The notes below the pieces were generated by a model, which was given only the letters and a program-made list of their open reading frames with translations, had not been told where the DNA came from and ran no database searches. Both the position numbers and the translations under genes were made by a program. A DNA stretch of 12,397 nt. It comes from Candidatus Glassbacteria bacterium RIFCSPLOWO2_12_FULL_58_11 (GTDB taxonomy: Bacteria; Gemmatimonadota; Glassbacteria; GWA2-58-10). The DNA lies in NCBI GenBank assembly GCA_001780825.1, contig MFIX01000249.1, forward strand, positions 1 to 12,397, read 5' to 3'. Shown here in pieces: positions 1 to 6,686 of the stretch (its first letter is position 1; every line of letters begins with the position of its first letter).

Positions 1-3000
1 TGGAAAGCGACGGGTTGTTGATCTTCTCATAAAAGTTCTCGAAGCGGGTGCCCGGCTTGGGCAGCGGGATTTCCAGCAGGTACCAGTCGTCATTACCGAG
101 CAAATCCCTGTACGTATCTCGGATGCGCTTTGGATCTCCCGTGTAAACATAAGGGACGTGGTCCTTGACCACGTTGCGGTCGTTTTCCGGGATAAAGACA
201 CCGGCAGGCGGGATGATCTCGAGCTTTTTCAAGTCCAGCGTTATCCGGAATACCCGCTCCTGTTCGTCCAGGGCCCCGTTGTTGTTCAGGTCCTCGGTGT
301 CGAAGTTCGAGCCGATCTGGCCCTGGTTGTTGCCCTCGGTGAGGTTCAGCCAGCGTGCATCAGTAATCGTGCTCCGGAAAAAATCATCGTTGCCGTCGTC
401 CCCTTCCACCCGTACGCCCGTGTCAAAGGGGTCTTTCCCCGCCACCTCGTCGAGCCCGGTGTCCTCGCCGATATCCAGCCGGCCGTCGAAATTCTTGTCC
501 TCCGTATCCAGCCTGTGTACGCCCACCAGATTTCGGCCGACATCGAAGCGCGTCTGGTCTTCGTTCACCTGGCCGAAATCGATGATCAGCTTGCCCATGT
601 CCCGGCCGGTGGAGACATAAAGCTGAAGGGTTTCGCGCTCATCCATGCCCAGCACGCCGGTTTCGCTGACCACCTGGGTAAACGAGCGCCAGCTCTGTTT
701 GCGCTCCTCGCCGGTTCCATCCCTGGGCTCGGGCTCGAATACCGCCGAGATTACCTGGACCGGCACCTGCCGGTTCTGCTGAGTGCGGCCCTCGATCGTT
801 CCGTAAATATCTTCTTCATAAAAGCCATATACGTTCTGGCTGATATAGTTGGGGTCGAACCAGAACAGACTTCCCGCATTATTGGAATCGAACATATCGA
901 ATGAACCGCTCTCGTCTTTGGGATTGCTGCCCAGTCTCCAGGCCTGGTAACTCATCAAGAGCTGCGGGTTCTCGATTTTCGCGGTCTCAAAATCCTCGAT
1001 CAGCACCCCGCCCCGGGTGTTCGGGTTGGGGCTGCTGAAAGCCAGGCCGCCGACGAGACTAATCTGCGAGGGAGTCCTGGATTCGAACACCGGCAGCTTG
1101 TTCAGCCAGCTGGTCAGCCGGTCGGAGGCGAATTCGAACTTGCCGCCGAGCTCGCCCAGCATGTTGGATTTCGGCTCATCCCCCAGCCGGACGAATGTCC
1201 GGTCCACGCTTTCGATGCTTTGCAGGAACAGCGTGCTGGTCAGGTAATTCTTCCTCTGGGGATCGAACTCGTATTCATTGTGGATGCCGAACAGGCTGGT
1301 GCTGCCGGTGGCGAACAAGGGGACCTGCTCGAAGCCGACCTTCACCTCGGAGTTGGGCGGAAGCTCCACGCTGGGCATCAGGGTAAGCTGGCCGAACTGG
1401 TAGTCGATTGTGTAGTCCGTGCCCCGGCGCAGCTGACGGTCGTTGATCGTGATTCTCTCGGAATTTTCGATAATCTGTCCCACTCCCAGATCGAAAGTGC
1501 GCGCAGCCGAGCCCTCGGCGCGGCCGAACCGCAGGAGCATCTGGTATTTCTGATGCTCGAGCGTATTCAAGCGGCTCGGATCATCCTCGATGTACATCGT
1601 CCTGTTGCGGTTCGACAGCCCGAAAAGCGAATCGCCCGTGGTATATGGCCGGTTGAAAGGCTCCAGGGAGGGAAAAAAGATCAAGCCTCGGGTAAAATCG
1701 ACATAAATCCGGTCCAGCTTGGTGTCGGCATCGTTGTCCAGGCCGAATATTTCAAGAAAAGTCTTTCCGCTTTCATCGTAGCGCGGGGGGGACTCATTGG
1801 TGAAAATGTCGATCTTGAAGGTGTTGGCGTTGACCGCCGAGCCGCCGCCGAAGGAATAGACGTTGCGCAGCATGTAGGGCCAGGCCGGGTTCTGCGCGGT
1901 CATGTTGGAGCTCTTGATCAGCTTCATGTGCAGGGTGTCGCCGACTATGCTGCCGACTTGGCCGCCATCCTGGGTGTTGTAGATCACCCCGATTTTTTCC
2001 CTATCGTCGACCCAGTTGAAGCTGATAACAATCCCGCATTCCTCGAGGATATAGTCTTTGTTCAGCTCCATCTCGTTGAAGAACCCGAATTCATCATCCG
2101 GATCGGGATTGTTCGGATCGAAGTTGTTGGGATCGACGTGCACTATTCCGGGCCGGGCCTGGTAAAGACCCTGGTTGTTATTGGTCGGGTTACCGTCGTC
2201 CTTGAACACCCGGATATTGATGGGCTTTTTCCCCGTATTCTTGAGCGGGGCGCCGTTGCGGTCCAGGAAGCGGATATGCTTGACCGCGATCAGGCTCGTA
2301 TCGACCAGCAGGAAATGGCGGTTACGGCTGTAGTTGACATCCCAGATATGGAGCGAATCAGTGGCTTCGGCCTCGCCGGACACCGGGATCTTGACGTTTT
2401 TCGAGCTCGATTCGCCTTTTTCCTGGGAGGCGATGAATGTGGAGGTCAGCGAGCCCAGGCGGGTCTGGCCCATGATTCCGAAATTGCCGCGCGGGATATT
2501 GGCCGAAACCAGCATGCTCGGCGGCAGCTGCAGGTTGACATCGCCCAGCTCCAGGCTCTGCAGGATTTCATCCTCCTCCCCCTGGTACTTGACCTCGATC
2601 TTGTTGCGGTTTTCGAACTGGTTCTGGCTGTTGTAGTCCACGAAAACATGGATCTTGGTGCCGATCGTGCCTTCGATGTTGATCTGCTGGCGCTGTTCGA
2701 GCTTGAGCCTGGGGAATTTGCTCTGCTGGCGGAACAGGGACTGGTCCTCGGGTTTCTGGAAGGTGGTAGTGCCGGATACCTCGGTGACACTGCGGCCGTG
2801 GATGACCAGCGACCCGGTGCCCTCGCCGATAATCGAAGCCAGGGACTTGGGCATGAAATCCGGCAGGTTGATCTCCGGCATCAGGCCCCTGCTCTGGCCC
2901 GCCAGGCGCATGGATTCCTCGCCGGTCACGTATTTGCCGGAGAGGGCATGAAACAGGGTATCTTGTTTTTCCTCGGTAATTCGCTGAAGGTAATCGAGGA

Positions 3001-3280
3001 CGGACCAGTAATTGATCTCCAGGGCCATTTCTCCGTCATCCCCGGGCAGGGTTATCATCTCCACCACCGCCCCGGTTTCCACGTCGTACTCGACGGTGTT
3101 TTTGGTGGTTTTCTTGACGGTCAGGATGGGCTGGTAGGGTTTCAAGCCCAGTTTGTTCCTGAATTCAGCCCGGGCTTCGGGTTTGAGCTTAATTCCGCCG
3201 GCTTCATCCCCGAAAGCCGCGTGCGTAAGCAGGACCAGGCCCAGCAGGGCAAGCATTATCATCCGGCTGCGCGTGGACAA
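1..3280 (-). CDS. sprA: SprA/Sov-family type IX secretion outer-membrane translocon, N-terminal part (C-terminus outside window)
   Basis: Reading leftward from 3280, one frame stays open to the window edge (1,093 codons). The family (SprA in gliding flavobacteria, Sov in Porphyromonas) forms the giant outer-membrane barrel through which type IX secretion substrates pass; members are usually about 2,300-2,500 residues, so about half is seen. Family traits visible: a signal peptide (Arg4, Arg6, then hydrophobic 7-18); a SprA N-terminal block with KYQGEEDEILQSLELGDVNL at 231-250; GGVLIEDFE around 757-765; and two acidic EF-hand-like segments, LDTEDKNFDGRLD from 924 and DTEDLNNNGALDE from 994. 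Start choice: a TAG closes the frame upstream near 3418; candidates are TTG 3280, ATG 3262 and ATG 3256. TTG 3280 is preferred because it supplies the positively charged signal-peptide n-region and has AGGA about 10 bases upstream. Family assignment is strong; the exact start is uncertain. Confidence 0.93.
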   Translation of the reverse strand, partial: MSTRSRMIMLALLGLVLLTHAAFGDEAGGIKLKPEARAEFRNKLGLKPYQPILTVKKTTKNTVEYDVETGAVVEMITLPGDDGEMALEINYWSVLDYLQRITEEKQDTLFHALSGKYVTGEESMRLAGQSRGLMPEINLPDFMPKSLASIIGEGTGSLVIHGRSVTEVSGTTTFQKPEDQSLFRQQSKFPRLKLEQRQQINIEGTIGTKIHVFVDYNSQNQFENRNKIEVKYQGEEDEILQSLELGDVNLQLPPSMLVSANIPRGNFGIMGQTRLGSLTSTFIASQEKGESSSKNVKIPVSGEAEATDSLHIWDVNYSRNRHFLLVDTSLIAVKHIRFLDRNGAPLKNTGKKPINIRVFKDDGNPTNNNQGLYQARPGIVHVDPNNFDPNNPDPDDEFGFFNEMELNKDYILEECGIVISFNWVDDREKIGVIYNTQDGGQVGSIVGDTLHMKLIKSSNMTAQNPAWPYMLRNVYSFGGGSAVNANTFKIDIFTNESPPRYDESGKTFLEIFGLDNDADTKLDRIYVDFTRGLIFFPSLEPFNRPYTTGDSLFGLSNRNRTMYIEDDPSRLNTLEHQKYQMLLRFGRAEGSAARTFDLGVGQIIENSERITINDRQLRRGTDYTIDYQFGQLTLMPSVELPPNSEVKVGFEQVPLFATGSTSLFGIHNEYEFDPQRKNYLTSTLFLQSIESVDRTFVRLGDEPKSNMLGELGGKFEFASDRLTSWLNKLPVFESRTPSQISLVGGLAFSSPNPNTRGGVLIEDFETAKIENPQLLMSYQAWRLGSNPKDESGSFDMFDSNNAGSLFWFDPNYISQNVYGFYEEDIYGTIEGRTQQNRQVPVQVISAVFEPEPRDGTGEERKQSWRSFTQVVSETGVLGMDERETLQLYVSTGRDMGKLIIDFGQVNEDQTRFDVGRNLVGVHRLDTEDKNFDGRLDIGEDTGLDEVAGKDPFDTGVRVEGDDGNDDFFRSTITDARWLNLTEGNNQGQIGSNFDTEDLNNNGALDEQERVFRITLDLKKLEIIPPAGVFIPENDRNVVKDHVPYVYTGDPKRIRDTYRDLLGNDDWYLLEIPLPKPGTRFENFYEKINNPSLS

Positions 3281-3570
3281 GATTCTGTTATCCTGCAGTT
3301 GAAGCAACGCCGCTCCGGGAACAGGAGATGGAAAACAGCGGAAAAACTGGACGGTGGCGGAACCACTTTTCCGGGGGGATTCGAGGACAGACTGGCAGCA
3401 GGTACAAACGCCCGGCTACGGCTCCAGCTGATCAACGGGCCGTTCGGCTCCGGATGCGCACTTGCCGGCGCACCCCGGTGCAATACCTCTCCCCCTTTAC
3501 TAAGCGCGAAATTCCGTATAAAAGCAATTAATAGGCCGGGATTCCTCCTCGAGGGAGCCGGATAAAATAC

Positions 3571-3599
3571 TTGAATAAAAACGGCACCGGGCGTATAGT
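3571..3599 (+). promoter_or_regulatory. sigma70-type promoter facing lptF
   Basis: TTGAAT at 3571-3576 and TATAGT at 3594-3599 are separated by exactly 17 bases, matching the consensus at 4 of 6 and 5 of 6 positions. An A/T-rich stretch (GATAAAATAC, 3561-3570) lies just upstream like an UP element. Transcription would begin near 3604-3606, almost 400 bases before the lptF start, so it either makes a long leader or a separate short transcript. If the organism uses a Bacteroidetes-type primary sigma factor, this match would mean less. Confidence 0.5.
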
Positions 3600-3624
3600 T
3601 TAGATGGCTGCAGCAGGGCCAACC

Positions 3625-3713
3625 AGGGTGATTGCCAAAAGCATTTTCCTTTTCGAACTGCCATTTGAGTTTAATGAATCTTCGGTCAGCTTGGGTATTT
3701 TGGCAATCGCTCT
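3625..3713 (+). repeat. 16-bp inverted repeat, long stem in plus-strand RNA
   Basis: AGGGTGATTGCCAAAA (3625-3640) pairs with TTTTGGCAATCGCTCT (3698-3713). Fourteen pairs are Watson-Crick and two (3627/3711 and 3629/3709) are G-U when the plus strand is transcribed; on the minus strand the same positions would be A-C mismatches. That asymmetry favours a plus-strand RNA structure over a DNA operator. The 57-base loop has no obvious strong inner stem. Confidence 0.6.
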
Positions 3714-3833
3714 AATACAGCACTACTTGGATGGATTGCGCTTGAGTCTCATAACCGCCTCTTCGGAAGTCGATTACGCTAGAGGAGGTTTTTATTGGTC
3801 TCCGGCTGTAAAAAACTGCCGGGATAAGTCTTC

Positions 3834-3847
3834 AGGCCGGCCGGCCT
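3834..3847. repeat. 14-base GC palindrome
   Basis: AGGCCGGCCGGCCT is a perfect palindrome. As plus-strand RNA it could fold as AGGCC/GGCCT around a GGCC loop, followed by TTTCC. It could be a weak terminator for the transcript starting near 3604, or a protein binding site; the T-run is too short for a confident terminator. Confidence 0.4.
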
Positions 3848-3998
3848 TTCCGGATCGAATCCAAAGCGCAAGAACTTATGGTAATTGCTAAAGTTCAAAG
3901 ACAAAGAGATTTAATGTGTAATAGTAACAATCGGGGACACATTTGAAAAGACTTTTTTGCCCGAAAAGTTGCCAAACCACCGCTAATTCAGCCTGCCG

Positions 3999-5507
3999 AT
4001 GAAAACCCTCCACCGCTATATACTTTTTGAGCTGACCGGGCCATTCATTGTTTCTTTTTCGCTGCTGACGTTCATCTTGTTTATGCGCAACATGGTGTTT
4101 TTGTTCCCGAAAATTGCCGGCAAACACCTTGGATGGACTGTAATTGCCGAGCTGATAGTACTGAGCCTGCCCTTTATTGTCGCCCTGGTGCTGCCGATGG
4201 CGGTGCTGGTGGGAATAATCATGTCCTTCGGCCGCTTGTCGGCGGATAACGAGATCACGGCCATGAAAGCGCTGGGTATCCCCGCTCATCGCCTGATGCT
4301 CGCCCCGCTGGGCGCGGCTGTCGTGCTGATGGTGGCGGCGATCTGGTTTAATGACCGGGTACTGCCTGAGGCCAACCACCGCTACAAAAATCTCCTGATC
4401 GATATCGCCTATCTCAAGCCGACCCTGAAGCTGCGGGAGGGCGTGATCATGGATGAATTCGGCGGAATGGGAATCCTGGTCAACCGGATCAAAGAAAAAA
4501 AGGAAAAGCGTAACCTCAGCCTGACCGCCCCGGATCAGACGGAGCTCGGGGAACGGGAGCCGGCGGGACCGGCGGAGCTGTTCGGTATCATTATCACCGA
4601 GAACCCGCCATCCGGGCCACGCAAGACAATAGTCGCCGACTCTGGAGCGATCCGCATGGCCCCGGACAACAAGGATGCGCTCCTGACCCTCTACCACGGC
4701 GAGATCCAGGAGGTGGACCCCCAGCGCCAGCAGCAGTTCCAGCGCCTGTTTTTCACCCGCCACCAGCTCCGTCTGCGCGATGTCGGCGGCATGTTCGACC
4801 GGGGCCACAGCTCCAGCTACCGCAGCGACCGGGAGCTGACTCTGCGGATGATCCGGGACCGGATCGCCCAGTGGAGGCTCGAGGCGGACAGCCTGTACCG
4901 GATGGCGCGGGTCCTGCTGGACAGCCTGCCGGCAGGGGATTCCGCCTCCGGGGATTTCGAAAAGGCCCTGCAAAGCTCCGGGGGCAAAAATTTCGGACGG
5001 GTCCTCCCGCGGGTCGAGCCGGCCGCCGCCGAGCTGCCCTCCGGCACTCTGACCAGCTATCTCAAAAGCCCCAAAATGCGGCTGATCCAGACCTGCCGGG
5101 AGGCCGGCTACACTCAGCAGCGGATTGCCTCGCTCGAGGTGGAGTTCTGGAAAAAGTTCGCCATCCCATTCGCCTCCCTGATCTTTGTGCTGCTCGGCGT
5201 GCCGCTGGGGATTCTTTCCCGCCGGGGCGGAGCGGGAGTCTCGATTTCGATCAGCATGGGGGTGTTCCTGGTCTACTGGATCTGCCTGATTTCTGGAGAA
5301 ACCCTGGCCGACCGGCTGCTGATCTCGCCTTTCTGGGCGATGTGGACTCCGAACGCCATCTTCCTGGTGGTCGGCTTCTGGCTCCTGATCGTGCAGGTGC
5401 GCGGCAACCGGTCGCTGGCCCTGGCCCGCGGCGGGATCGATTTCAATCCGCTGAAACCGCTGGCCCGCCTCCTCCGCAAAAAGCGCGGCCACGCAGGGGA
5501 GGCTTAG
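3999..5507 (+). CDS. lptF: LptF-type lipopolysaccharide export permease with enlarged periplasmic part
   Basis: This is one of two LptF/LptG permeases that, with the ATPase LptB, extract lipopolysaccharide from the inner membrane and push it onto the periplasmic Lpt bridge. Six membrane segments lie near residues 9-31, 51-75, 99-119, 386-405, 412-434 and 450-466 in the 3+3 family arrangement. NEITAMKALGIP (84-95) after the second segment and LGVPLGILSRR (399-409) are family signatures. The protein is 502 residues, against about 350-370 usual; the excess lies around 294-372, where a predicted helical, Ala/Ser/Gly-containing segment splits the stretch between the beta-jellyroll domain and segment 4. 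The start is firm: an in-frame TAA sits at 3984-3986, although no good ribosome site precedes the ATG. lptG follows after six bases. Assignment as F rather than G rests on gene order and is less certain than the family. Confidence 0.9.
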   Translation: MKTLHRYILFELTGPFIVSFSLLTFILFMRNMVFLFPKIAGKHLGWTVIAELIVLSLPFIVALVLPMAVLVGIIMSFGRLSADNEITAMKALGIPAHRLMLAPLGAAVVLMVAAIWFNDRVLPEANHRYKNLLIDIAYLKPTLKLREGVIMDEFGGMGILVNRIKEKKEKRNLSLTAPDQTELGEREPAGPAELFGIIITENPPSGPRKTIVADSGAIRMAPDNKDALLTLYHGEIQEVDPQRQQQFQRLFFTRHQLRLRDVGGMFDRGHSSSYRSDRELTLRMIRDRIAQWRLEADSLYRMARVLLDSLPAGDSASGDFEKALQSSGGKNFGRVLPRVEPAAAELPSGTLTSYLKSPKMRLIQTCREAGYTQQRIASLEVEFWKKFAIPFASLIFVLLGVPLGILSRRGGAGVSISISMGVFLVYWICLISGETLADRLLISPFWAMWTPNAIFLVVGFWLLIVQVRGNRSLALARGGIDFNPLKPLARLLRKKRGHAGEA

Positions 5508-5513
5508 CCGGAG

Positions 5514-6617
5514 ATGATTTCACGGACCCTTTACCGATATATCGTTCGCGAGTACCTTAAAATCTTTATCGCCGCCCTGGGGGGCTTCCTCTTTATCTGC
5601 CTGGTCGGCGACGCCGCCGAGCACCTGAACGATTTTGTCGATGCCCAGGCCTCCTCCTCCCTGATCCTGATGTTCTACGTGTACCAGGTGCCTTTTTACA
5701 TTATTTTCATCCTGCCGGCGGCCTCCCTGATCGCGACCCTATTCACCCTGGGCCAGATGAGCCGTCACAACGAGCTCACCGCGATGCTCTCCTCGGGGAT
5801 CAGCCTGGGAAGGATTTTTCTGCCCCTGCTGCTGCTGCTGCTGCTGGTCTCGGCGGGGTCTTTCGCGGTCAATGAAACCGTGGTGCCCATCGCTAATGAA
5901 AGAAAGAAGGATATCCGCGACTACCAGATGAAAAAGCGCGCCCGGCCCCTGCGGGAGGTCCGCCAGGGGATCGATTACCAGGGCGAGCAGGGAAGGCGCT
6001 GGGTGGCGGACTTGTTCGATCTCAACCGGACCGCCTTCAAGGAGGTGAAGCTGCTCGATTTCTCCGGGCCGCCGGAATCCCCGCGGATCGAGTACCGCAT
6101 CGATGCGCACTCAGCGGTCTTCGAGGCTCCCGGAACCTGGCGCTTTATCGACGGCACCATCCGCTACTTTCCCTCCGGCAGCCGCGAGGAGTGGGTGGTA
6201 AAGTTCGTTAGCCTGGCCCTGGCCGGTTTCCGGGAAAGACCAGAGGATTTCGTGATCGAGACCCGGGAGGCCCAGCAGATGAGCTATCTCGAGCTGAAAA
6301 AAGATATCGGCCGCAAAATGCGCAACGGGATCAATGTCGCTCCGGATGAAACCGAGCTCTGGATCAAGACTTCCCTGCCGCTGGCGAATTTCATTATCGT
6401 CCTGTTCGGCGCGCCGCTGGTCGTGCTGCGCCGCGGCATGGGCCCCGGCATCGGGATCGCCCTGGGCATAGTGGTTTACATGCTTTTCATGGGCAGCTAT
6501 TATGTCACCCGCAGCATGGGGTACGAGGGGGTCGTGCCGGCCTGGTCCGCGGCCTGGCTGTCGAATATCGTATTTGCCGTCTCGGGCATTATTTTGTTTC
6601 TTAAGGCCCGCAGGTAA
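5514..6617 (+). CDS. lptG: LptG-type lipopolysaccharide export permease
   Basis: This is the partner of the preceding permease in the LptB2FG exporter of the inner membrane. At 367 residues it has normal family length. Membrane segments lie near 15-33, 52-78, 101-120, 285-305, 311-332 and 344-364, with the periplasmic jellyroll domain at about 121-284. SRHNELTAMLSSGISLGRI (83-101) is the conserved cytoplasmic loop after segment 2, and LFGAPLVVLRR (297-307) matches the motif after segment 4. GGGGAGG at 5496-5502, inside the end of lptF, is a ribosome site 11 bases before the ATG, so the two genes are very probably co-transcribed and co-translated. Segment 3 contains seven consecutive Leu encoded by a pure CTG run. 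F and G labels could be exchanged. Confidence 0.92.
   Translation: MISRTLYRYIVREYLKIFIAALGGFLFICLVGDAAEHLNDFVDAQASSSLILMFYVYQVPFYIIFILPAASLIATLFTLGQMSRHNELTAMLSSGISLGRIFLPLLLLLLLVSAGSFAVNETVVPIANERKKDIRDYQMKKRARPLREVRQGIDYQGEQGRRWVADLFDLNRTAFKEVKLLDFSGPPESPRIEYRIDAHSAVFEAPGTWRFIDGTIRYFPSGSREEWVVKFVSLALAGFRERPEDFVIETREAQQMSYLELKKDIGRKMRNGINVAPDETELWIKTSLPLANFIIVLFGAPLVVLRRGMGPGIGIALGIVVYMLFMGSYYVTRSMGYEGVVPAWSAAWLSNIVFAVSGIILFLKARR
5826..5846 (+). repeat. (CTG)7 trinucleotide run inside lptG
   Basis: Seven identical CTG codons encode Leu in the third membrane segment of LptG. Slippage would add or remove whole leucines without shifting frame, so it would alter helix length rather than switch the gene off. 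Confidence 0.8.
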
Positions 6618-6661
6618 AGGCGCGTCTGGGATTAAGACGTAACCAGCCTTATTGATAAAAT
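6617..6661 (+). promoter_or_regulatory. hairpin and weak promoter-like sequence before glgX
   Basis: Just after the lptG stop, AAGGC (6617-6621) pairs with GCCTT (6646-6650) and encloses CGTCT/AGACG (6623-6627 with 6635-6639). No long T-run follows, so termination is doubtful. TTAAGA (6632-6637) and TAAAAT (6656-6661) are 18 bases apart and could be a weak promoter for glgX, which otherwise may be read through from lptFG. Confidence 0.3.
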
Positions 6662-6686
6662 AATTCGATTCAGGGAGAGATAGAAA

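Larger units (their letters stand above)
3604..3850 (+). ncRNA. candidate structured transcript (small RNA or lptF leader), family not recognised
   Basis: The candidate begins at the start site predicted from the promoter at 3571-3599. It contains a 16-bp stem with a 57-base loop (3625-3713), a small hairpin followed by T5 near 3758-3793, and ends at a GC palindrome followed by TTT (3834-3850) that could act as a weak terminator. It was compared from memory with tmRNA, 6S, SRP RNA and RNase P hallmarks and none fits. An ATG at 3604 opens a 95-codon frame to 3891 just after the -10 box, but its third codon positions lack the strong G/C bias of the neighbouring genes and its translation is not recognisable. 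The call is inference from promoter plus structure. Confidence 0.25.
3281..3998. other. sprA-lptF divergent intergenic region
   Basis: This 718-base region lies between the two divergent genes and is visibly richer in A+T than its neighbours from about 3480 on. No protein gene is convincing. It holds a rightward promoter (3571-3599), a long inverted repeat (3625-3713), weaker hairpins such as CCTCT/AGAGG (3758-3762 with 3781-3785) before a T-run at 3789-3793, and a 14-base palindrome (3834-3847). For sprA no clear leftward promoter was found. A purine tract AAAGGGGGAGAGG on the minus strand (about 3485-3497) resembles a strong ribosome binding site but precedes a different frame from sprA. 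Confidence 0.6.

Noticed and set aside
1220..3565. 781-codon plus-strand open frame
   Set aside because: It lies opposite sprA, whose translation matches a known family; the antisense frame is Ala/Asp/Gln-rich with no recognisable domain and has no ribosome site.
3715..3790. tRNA-like look (CTCATAA anticodon-loop-like string near 3750)
   Set aside because: The flanking five-base anticodon stem does not pair and there is no T-arm consensus or acceptor stem.
3848..3866. T-arm-like GGATCGAATCC suggesting a tmRNA or tRNA end
   Set aside because: The loop is three bases rather than seven and no acceptor stem or tag frame can be built.
3888..5492. 534-codon minus-strand open frame
   Set aside because: It is the antisense of lptF; composition (Gln, His, Arg-rich) is typical of a shadow frame in GC-rich DNA.
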